Shown in pieces: positions 59,174-64,000 of a DNA stretch of 64,000 nt. Origin of the DNA: Ruminococcus sp. (GTDB taxonomy: Bacteria; Bacillota; Clostridia; Oscillospirales; Ruminococcaceae). The notes under the pieces are model-generated. The model searched no databases, was not told the origin of the DNA, and saw only the letters and a program-made list of their open reading frames with translations. The translations under genes were made by a program, and so were the position numbers. Location: NCBI GenBank assembly GCA_017519415.1, contig JAFWSI010000007.1, forward strand, positions 37,071 through 101,070, written 5' to 3'. Each line of letters begins with the position of its first letter. The first letter of the stretch is position 1.

Positions 59174-61276
59174 TTAAAAAGAACTTCCGCCTTCCTCTTG
59201 AAGACCCTTTATTTCCGAGGGTACAAGAGTTGAGCGCTTGCCGAGGAGATACTCCTGGATAACAGCAGCGTCCTTGCCGGTTATGCCCTTGCTGGTGGTA
59301 TCAACGTCGCCGTTTGCCTGTCCCTGACCGGTGATATGGCTCTCATGAGTACCGTTGATACCGTACTTGTTGGGATTTGCAATGGACTGCATGATGATAA
59401 CCGCGTCGCTCATATCAACGCCGTCATCGCAGTTTGCGTCGCCGTACATCTTCGCCGTGTATACTGTTCCGCCTGTTGTGGTAGTGGTTCCCGGCTCGGT
59501 AACAGTAGTGGTGGTCGTGGTTTCAGATGTTGTGGTAGTTGTCGTAGTCGTTGTATTGCCGACTGCAATGGTCGTTCTTACGGGATCGGCAGCCGTCCTG
59601 TCGCCTACGATAGATGTGAATGCAGCCTTTGCCTTGTAGTTCTTGTCGAAAATAAGAGGATTCTGCGAAGCTCTCCAGCTCTTGGGATCGGTAACGCCCC
59701 AGAAGATGACTGCGGAGATCTTGTCGCTGTACTTCTCGTAAATATCGAAAAGTCCCTTGTAGTACTTGGCCTGTACATCGAAATACTTGTCGCCGGAATT
59801 ATCCTGAACTGTAGCGTCAAGCTCTGTGATCTGAACATCAAGGCCCAGTGATGTGTACTTCTTTACAGCGCTCTCGTACATACTAAGTGACGGGAATGCT
59901 GCGTCAAGGCTCTGCCTTACGTCAAGGTGGGACTGCATACCGATACCGTCGATATTGCCTGCCTTCTTGAGTCTCTCTGCCATTTCAACAACAGCGTCCA
60001 TCTTGCCTGTCATATACTCGTTGTAGTCGTTGTAGAAGAGCTTGCAGCCTGCGGGAGCATACTGTCTTGCATACTCGAAGGCGTAGTCGATGAATGAGTT
60101 GTCACCGAATACAGCTACCCAGTCGGAAGCAGCATAGTTGTTGGACTGAGAACAGTGACCTGCTTCACGGGGCGTACCGCTGTCTGTCCATGCCTCGTTC
60201 ACAACGTCGCAGGCATAGAAGTCGATGTCGGGATAGAGCTCTGTAAGTGTCTCAAAGAAGCTCTTGATATAGTTTTCCATACGCTTCTTCATCTTGTCGG
60301 GAGAAACGTAGCTCTTCTTCTCGTCATAGTCCTCCTTGAAGAACCATTCGGGAGTCTGGCTGTGCCATACAAGAGTATGTACTCTTACGGGGATACCGTA
60401 TTTTCTCGCATAGTTGAGAACGGGCTTTGCCTGTCCGAAGCTTACCTGAGGATGCTCGTCGTCGCCTGTCTCCTCGAAGTATGCAAGGGTCTTGCTCTTG
60501 TTGAGAACGTAGTCGGGCTTCATCTGGTTGCCGACCGTGATGCTCTCGCCGAAATGCTTCTGAACAAGATCCATGAAGGGCTGTGAGGAAAGATCCTCGG
60601 GAGAAAGGGCTGTGCCTATCCTGAACTTGTCCTTGTATATCTCGCTGAGGGAGGGAAGATCTGTCTCGATGTCAACCCTCGGAGCCTCTGTGATCTTTAC
60701 ATCGTCGATAAAGATGGACTCCTGGCCGCCCTCGAAGTAAACGAAAACTCCCTCCATGCCGTCGGAATAGCTTATGGGGATATTCTTTATCTCCGCCCAG
60801 CCGTTTCCGCCGCCGCTGGTAGCCTGTATGTTCTGCTTCAGGTTGGAATAGGAAGTCTCTCCGTCAACACTGAACTGGAAGCTGAGTGTTGTCTGTGTGT
60901 ACCACTGGCCTCTTACGGAAGCAGAGAAGTAGTACTGGGTGTCGGGCTTGAGGAAGCCGTCGATACGGAGTGCGGGACCATGCCATGTGTCCTTTCTGTC
61001 GGTAGCAGCAAGTCCGCTGTCACCGCTCTTGGCTGCGTCTGCCGAGATTGCGAGAACTGTGCTGTCGTCGCCGCCTCTGTTGGACCAGTGCTCGAGGTCG
61101 GCCTCACTCTCGAATCCGCATTCGTAAACCACAGTACCCTCCGAGTCTGCGGTCTTGTTGTTTTTCAGCGTGATACCTGCGGGTGCTGCCGCGTGTACCG
61201 CCGAAGCTGTCGCTGTAAGCGCCATTGCTGCACTCATAACGCCTGCGACAAGCTTTTTTGTGTTTTGTCCTTTCAT
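59174..61276 (-). CDS. GH10 endo-beta-1,4-xylanase with CBM22-like module and dockerin
   Basis: A 700-residue secreted xylanase. In order: signal peptide (about 1-30), a CBM22-like module (about 45-200, with GRTxxWxGP-type RKDTWHGPAL and YFSASVRGQW), a GH10 barrel (about 207-555) with acid/base Glu 361 in DVVNEAW and nucleophile Glu 485 in ITELDA, and a Thr linker. The dockerin has GDANCDDGVDMSDAVIIMQS and DVDTTSKGITGKDA. Start ATG at 61276 follows GGAGG. It has its own promoter with the same -35 context as GH5. It would cut xylan on the cellulosome. Confidence 0.95.
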   Translation of the reverse strand: MKGQNTKKLVAGVMSAAMALTATASAVHAAAPAGITLKNNKTADSEGTVVYECGFESEADLEHWSNRGGDDSTVLAISADAAKSGDSGLAATDRKDTWHGPALRIDGFLKPDTQYYFSASVRGQWYTQTTLSFQFSVDGETSYSNLKQNIQATSGGGNGWAEIKNIPISYSDGMEGVFVYFEGGQESIFIDDVKITEAPRVDIETDLPSLSEIYKDKFRIGTALSPEDLSSQPFMDLVQKHFGESITVGNQMKPDYVLNKSKTLAYFEETGDDEHPQVSFGQAKPVLNYARKYGIPVRVHTLVWHSQTPEWFFKEDYDEKKSYVSPDKMKKRMENYIKSFFETLTELYPDIDFYACDVVNEAWTDSGTPREAGHCSQSNNYAASDWVAVFGDNSFIDYAFEYARQYAPAGCKLFYNDYNEYMTGKMDAVVEMAERLKKAGNIDGIGMQSHLDVRQSLDAAFPSLSMYESAVKKYTSLGLDVQITELDATVQDNSGDKYFDVQAKYYKGLFDIYEKYSDKISAVIFWGVTDPKSWRASQNPLIFDKNYKAKAAFTSIVGDRTAADPVRTTIAVGNTTTTTTTTTSETTTTTTVTEPGTTTTTGGTVYTAKMYGDANCDDGVDMSDAVIIMQSIANPNKYGINGTHESHITGQGQANGDVDTTSKGITGKDAAVIQEYLLGKRSTLVPSEIKGLQEEGGSSF

Positions 61277-61311
61277 AGTAAATTCCTCCAAAAATAAATT
61301 TTTGTGTTTAT

Positions 61312-61340
61312 ATTGTATCATGATTGTGCAATAATGTCAA
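61312..61340 (-). promoter_or_regulatory. GH10 promoter
   Basis: TTGACA (61340-61335), 17-nt spacer, TACAAT (61317-61312). About 60 nt further upstream is the 12-nt palindrome TTTTGCGCAAAA; the GH5 promoter has a related TTTTGCACAAA close to its -35. Confidence 0.7.
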
Positions 61341-61473
61341 TCCAAAGCCACGGTATATAGCAATAAATGATTAGCTTTCAGACTGTTTTTGCGCAAAATT
61401 TGGTCAGCCCCGCTGCTGTCCGCAGGCGATCGGCGCAAAGCAGAAAACAGCGAAGGCAGTGTTCCCTGAAGTC

Positions 61474-61641
61474 TCACTTCTTCCCGGGCTTCATGTTTTC
61501 AAGAGCATACTCGCAGCACTGGACAACGAGCTGATTGAAGGATATATCGTGCTCGCCTGCCAGTTTTTCGAGCTTTTCTATCAGCGGATCGGGCATACGG
61601 ATCGTCTTGTTCGACGATGAGGGCTTTTTAATTTCAAACAT
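61474..61641 (-). CDS. Ribbon-helix-helix (CopG/Arc-like) DNA-binding protein
   Basis: 55 residues: a basic N-terminus, the strand KTIRMPDPLIEKLEKLAGE and a helix-turn ISFNQLVVQCCEYALENM, the standard RHH_1 fold that binds DNA as a dimer through its beta ribbon. The ATG at 61641 follows CGGAGTG; a longer upstream frame is AT-rich and would cross the inverted repeat. It is divergent from the DUF4352 gene, with a 10-bp inverted repeat between them, and about 200 nt upstream of GH10 on the same strand. Autoregulation is likely; no toxin partner is adjacent. Confidence 0.82.
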   Translation of the reverse strand: MFEIKKPSSSNKTIRMPDPLIEKLEKLAGEHDISFNQLVVQCCEYALENMKPGKK

Positions 61642-61711
61642 TTTATTATTCACTCCGATTTTAATAGTATAATTAAATTCTACCCTATATTTTTTGTGAA
61701 TAATACACTTA

Positions 61712-61740
61712 AAATTGCAAGTAAATTTTGCTTGCAATTT
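61712..61740. promoter_or_regulatory. Inverted repeat, candidate operator of the RHH protein
   Basis: Perfect arms AAATTGCAAG and CTTGCAATTT separated by 9 nt. The right arm contains the -35 TTGCAA of the DUF4352 promoter, so a bound protein would block it. Confidence 0.6.
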
Positions 61741-61760
61741 ATATATTTATATGATATAAT
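61732..61760 (+). promoter_or_regulatory. Promoter of the DUF4352 lipoprotein gene
   Basis: TTGCAA (61732-61737), 17-nt spacer, TGATATAAT with TATAAT at 61755-61760. Confidence 0.75.
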
Positions 61761-61796
61761 GATATTACAAAGTAACAACTAAGGGGGTATCCTTCT

Positions 61797-62333
61797 ATGA
61801 AAAAAACATATCAGAAAATCATAAGAATAACCGAAGCCTTTCTTGTCAGTCTCGCCCTGACTGCAAACATCGGCTGTGTGGACAGCGGCGGTGCGTCCAA
61901 GGTCGGAGAGTTGTCAAGCTCTAAAAAGTCGGAAGAAAAAACAGAGCCAACCACACAGGCAAAATACAATGTCGGAGATATAGTCGAAACAAAGGCGCTG
62001 AGAATATCTTATCTGTCCTGCGGCGAATATGAGAGCGATAACCAGTTTATCCAGCCAAAGGACGGAAATATGTTTATCTTCTGCGAATTTGAATTTGAAA
62101 ACATATCCGACTCCGATAAGCTGGCAAGCTCTTTCGACTTTGACTGCTTTGCAGATAACAGCAGCTGCGAAGAGACCTATTGCGGCGACGAGGGCCTGAG
62201 TGCTACTATATCGTCGGGAAGAAAAGCAAAGGGAAAGGTCTATTTTGAAGTGCCTAAGGACGCAAAGGAAATTGAGATAGAGTATGACAGCAGCTGGCTT
62301 TCATCGGAAAAGATAATATTCCTGTACAAGTAA
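61797..62333 (+). CDS. DUF4352 domain lipoprotein-like protein
   Basis: 178 residues with an N-terminal signal region (about 1-27, ending near NIGC, a weak lipobox), a Ser/Lys/Glu/Thr linker and a DUF4352-like Ig-type beta domain (about 53-178) that begins YNVGDIVETKALRISYLSCG. Such proteins are usually surface-exposed and of unknown role. It has its own promoter and terminator and lies opposite the RHH regulator. The Ser/Asp/Asn-rich make-up differs from the Ala/Gly-rich neighbours. Confidence 0.75.
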   Translation: MKKTYQKIIRITEAFLVSLALTANIGCVDSGGASKVGELSSSKKSEEKTEPTTQAKYNVGDIVETKALRISYLSCGEYESDNQFIQPKDGNMFIFCEFEFENISDSDKLASSFDFDCFADNSSCEETYCGDEGLSATISSGRKAKGKVYFEVPKDAKEIEIEYDSSWLSSEKIIFLYK

Positions 62334-62337
62334 CAGC

Positions 62338-62368
62338 AAAAGGACGAACCGGGGTTCGTCCTTTTTTG
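62338..62368 (+). terminator. Terminator of the DUF4352 gene
   Basis: Stem AAAAGGACGAACC/GGTTCGTCCTTTT with a 2-nt loop and six T. Confidence 0.9.
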
Positions 62369-62369
62369 C

Positions 62370-62393
62370 GGGCGGATATTATCCGCCCCTACA
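62370..62393 (+). repeat. Palindromic intergenic repeat ending in CCCTACA (copy 3)
   Basis: GGGCGGATATTATCCGCCC followed by CTACA. Related in layout to copies at 1371, 4944 and 62422; its core resembles the terminator at 44263. Confidence 0.55.
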
Positions 62394-62421
62394 ATGATTT
62401 CATGTTATTTGCAACGTAATT

Positions 62422-62451
62422 AACGGAACGCCGGGAGCGGCGTTCCCTACA
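62422..62451 (+). repeat. Palindromic intergenic repeat ending in CCCTACA (copy 4)
   Basis: GGAACGCC-GGGAGC-GGCGTTCC followed by CTACA. The end GGCGTTCCCTACA is identical to that of the long copy at 4944-5035. Confidence 0.6.
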
Positions 62452-62631
62452 GGCTAAGGGCTCGCGCAGCGCAGCAAGCCTGCACAAAATGCACACAATT
62501 CCGTAAAATGTCTCCACGTTTTTCTACTCCGAAAATCTGAAATGAAACACGAGAAACAGAGAGAAAGAGAGAATAACAGAGCGTTTCAAAGAGAAAATGG
62601 GATATATATTGAAAAAATCCCGAAAAACCCC

Positions 62632-62660
62632 TTGACATTCCTTCCGCTATCGTGTATAAT
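62632..62660 (+). promoter_or_regulatory. rplM-rpsI promoter
   Basis: TTGACA (62632-62637), 17-nt spacer, TATAAT (62655-62660). Confidence 0.8.
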
Positions 62661-62666
62661 AAGTCT

Positions 62667-62794
62667 TGCACTGTGAAGGAACAGACGATTTTTCGGGAAG
62701 CAAGAGGCAGGTCCTCAACGCTTCTTATCAGAGGCTCTGCCTCTTGTTTCCGAATCCGCTTTCCTTCCGAAATTTATTACAGGAGGAATTTTTT
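62667..62794 (+). promoter_or_regulatory. Candidate L13-type leader of rplM
   Basis: The approximately 128-nt leader holds a 15-bp stem (62696-62710 with 62737-62751, GGAAGCAAGAGGCAG type) around a 26-nt loop, just before the AGGAGG site of rplM. Firmicutes rplM genes often have an L13-binding leader; whether this matches that family was not tested. Confidence 0.45.
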
Positions 62795-63223
62795 ATGTCA
62801 ACTACACTGGCAAAGCCGGCTGAAGTCAGCCGCACCTGGTATATCCTCGACGCAGAGGGTAAGCCGCTGGGCAGAGTTGCTGCAAAGGCTGCTCATATCC
62901 TCAGAGGCAAGCACAAGCCCACTTACACTCCCAACGTTGATTGCGGAGACCACGTTATCGTTATCAACTGCGAAAAGGCTATCCTCACAGGAAAAAAGCT
63001 CGAGCAGAAGAAGTATTACTGGCACACAGGCTGGATCGGCGGTCTGAAGTCCATTTCCTACAAGGATATGATGGCTCAGCAGGCTGACAGAGCTATGATG
63101 ATCGCTGTTAACGGTATGCTTCCCAATAACAGCCTCGGCAGAGCTCAGCTCAAGAGACTCAGAACCTACAAGGACGCTAATCACAAGCAGGAGGCTCAGA
63201 AGCCTGTTGCTTACGAGCTTTAA
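62795..63223 (+). CDS. rplM: 50S ribosomal protein L13
   Basis: 142 residues, full length. Family stretches: RTWYILDAEGKPLGRVAAKAA, LRGKHKPTYTPNVDCGDHVIV and MLPNNSLGRAQLKRLRTYKD. L13 is an early-binding 23S rRNA protein. The ATG follows AGGAGGAAT. Longer frames upstream would cover the leader and are rejected. It forms the usual rplM-rpsI operon, 17 nt apart. Confidence 0.97.
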   Translation: MSTTLAKPAEVSRTWYILDAEGKPLGRVAAKAAHILRGKHKPTYTPNVDCGDHVIVINCEKAILTGKKLEQKKYYWHTGWIGGLKSISYKDMMAQQADRAMMIAVNGMLPNNSLGRAQLKRLRTYKDANHKQEAQKPVAYEL

Positions 63224-63240
63224 TAAGGAGGTGCTTTTAA

Positions 63241-63642
63241 ATGTACGAATCAAAGGTTAAATATTACTACGGAACGGGCAGAAGAAAGCACTCTGTTGCA
63301 AGAGTCAGAATCTATCCCGGTTCAGGCAACGTTACTATAAACGGCAGATCTATCGATGATTACTTCGGTCTCGAGACCCTCAAGCTCATCGTTCGTCAGC
63401 CCCTCGCTCTTACAGATAATATCGAGAAGTTCGACATCATCTGCACCGTTGCAGGCGGCGGCGTTACCGGTCAGGCCGGTGCTATCAGACACGGCGTTTC
63501 AAGAGCTCTTCTTGAATTCGACCCCGAGCTCCGTCCCGTCCTCAAGAAGGCAGGCTTCCTCACTCGTGACCCGAGAATGAAGGAAAGAAAGAAGTACGGT
63601 CTCAAGGCTGCACGTCGTGCTCCTCAGTTCTCAAAGAGATAA
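63241..63642 (+). CDS. rpsI: 30S ribosomal protein S9
   Basis: 133 residues, full length, with the family start [16 protein letters not shown], the middle [21 protein letters not shown] and the very basic C-terminus ending APQFSKR that reaches the P-site tRNA. AAGGAGG precedes the ATG by 10 nt. Confidence 0.97.
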   Translation: MYESKVKYYYGTGRRKHSVARVRIYPGSGNVTINGRSIDDYFGLETLKLIVRQPLALTDNIEKFDIICTVAGGGVTGQAGAIRHGVSRALLEFDPELRPVLKKAGFLTRDPRMKERKKYGLKAARRAPQFSKR

Positions 63643-63658
63643 TCACATTATCGCTATC

Positions 63659-63693
63659 AAGTACCTTTGCTATGCAGAGGTACTTTTATTTTT
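63659..63693 (+). terminator. Terminator of rplM-rpsI
   Basis: Stem AAGTACCT-TTGC/GC-AGAGGTACTT followed by TTATTTTT. Confidence 0.8.
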
Positions 63694-63802
63694 ATACAGC
63701 TGTTTGCAATAGACTGATCGTGTATATATTAATATGCATCAATGTCACTGCGCTTTATTTATATACATCAATATCCGTTTATATCTGTAATAAACAGGGC
63801 AT

Positions 63803-63830
63803 AAAAAAAGGACTGCTTAAGCAATCCTTT
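63803..63830 (-). terminator. Terminator of the rRNA operon
   Basis: On the minus strand AAAGGATTGC-TTAA-GCAGTCCTTT plus a T run, directly after the 5S gene. Confidence 0.85.
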
Positions 63831-63836
63831 GATTAT

Positions 63837-63952
<116 letters not shown>

Positions 63953-64000
63953 TGAATATTGAAGAATTGAAAAGAATAAAGCGTAATGCGAGGCAGGAAC

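Larger units (their letters stand above)
62334..62794. other. 461-nt region: terminator, repeats, rplM promoter and leader
   Basis: In order: the DUF4352 terminator (62338-62368), two palindromic repeats with CCCTACA (62370-62393, 62422-62451), about 180 nt of purine-rich DNA without a gene, the rplM promoter and the rplM leader. No coding region was seen. Confidence 0.75.

Overview
The window looks like a chromosomal segment of a cellulolytic, low-GC Gram-positive anaerobe of the Ruminococcaceae, most likely a Ruminococcus. The evidence is four secreted glycoside hydrolases (GH5, two GH9, GH10) and one leucine-rich-repeat protein, all ending in type I dockerins. The enzymes also carry Thr-rich linkers. 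Further support comes from FabK-type fatty acid synthesis, Firmicutes-style SecG-RNase R gene order and uniform sigma-A promoters (TTGACA, about 17 bp, TATAAT). No scaffoldin, phage, insertion sequence or CRISPR array was seen.

Layout. 1-4.9 kb: type II fatty acid synthesis genes, with fabG (cut by the left edge), a DUF4177 gene, fabK and fabH leftward and fabD rightward, sharing a control region that holds nested palindromes. fabD continues into aroE, a GNAT gene, an esterase lipoprotein, aroK, an amidohydrolase and a dockerin-bearing LRR protein (to 8.8 kb). guaB follows under its own promoter. 10.5-18 kb (leftward): a phosphate-binding-protein-like cluster with two membrane proteins, a 43-residue secreted peptide, two lipoproteins, typA and two small membrane proteins. 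18.05-18.4 kb: tRNA-Tyr, tRNA-Thr and tRNA-Pro. 18.5-22.9 kb: an acidic membrane protein, rsmE, azlCD with a structured leader, an ECF S component and a VanY-like carboxypeptidase. 23-28.4 kb: an orphan solute-binding lipoprotein and two overlapping membrane-anchored LRR surface proteins. 28.5-32.3 kb: a FliB-like protein and an exopolysaccharide pair (CapD-like dehydratase, CpsB-like phosphatase). 32.6-34.9 kb: GH5. 35.2-44.2 kb: YfhO, divergent glmM, a Wzz-like protein and a Na/Pi cotransporter with PhoU domain. 44.4-47.7 kb: secG, rnr and a lipoprotein gene. 47.9-53.9 kb: two GH9 endoglucanases. 54.2-58.4 kb: rnhA, nifS, an EF-Tu-domain-2 protein, nifU and proS. 58.6-61.3 kb: an ORF remnant and the GH10 xylanase. 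61.5-62.3 kb: a ribbon-helix-helix regulator divergent from a DUF4352 lipoprotein. 62.8-63.6 kb: rplM-rpsI. The right edge holds a 5S rRNA gene of an operon entering from the right.

Together the genes mix housekeeping with plant-wall degradation and cell-surface building. The GH enzymes and the dockerin-LRR protein would be secreted and docked to cohesins encoded elsewhere. CapD, CpsB, Wzz, YfhO and GlmM point to a surface polysaccharide pathway. The least explained parts are listed as findings: an EF-Tu domain II protein inside an iron-sulfur operon, a palindrome-associated RHH regulator, the azlCD leader, a palindromic repeat family ending in CCCTACA that abuts two start regions, a spacer palindrome in the exopolysaccharide promoter, and an uncharacterised binding-protein/membrane-protein cluster. 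All coordinates and motifs were read by eye; no database search was run.
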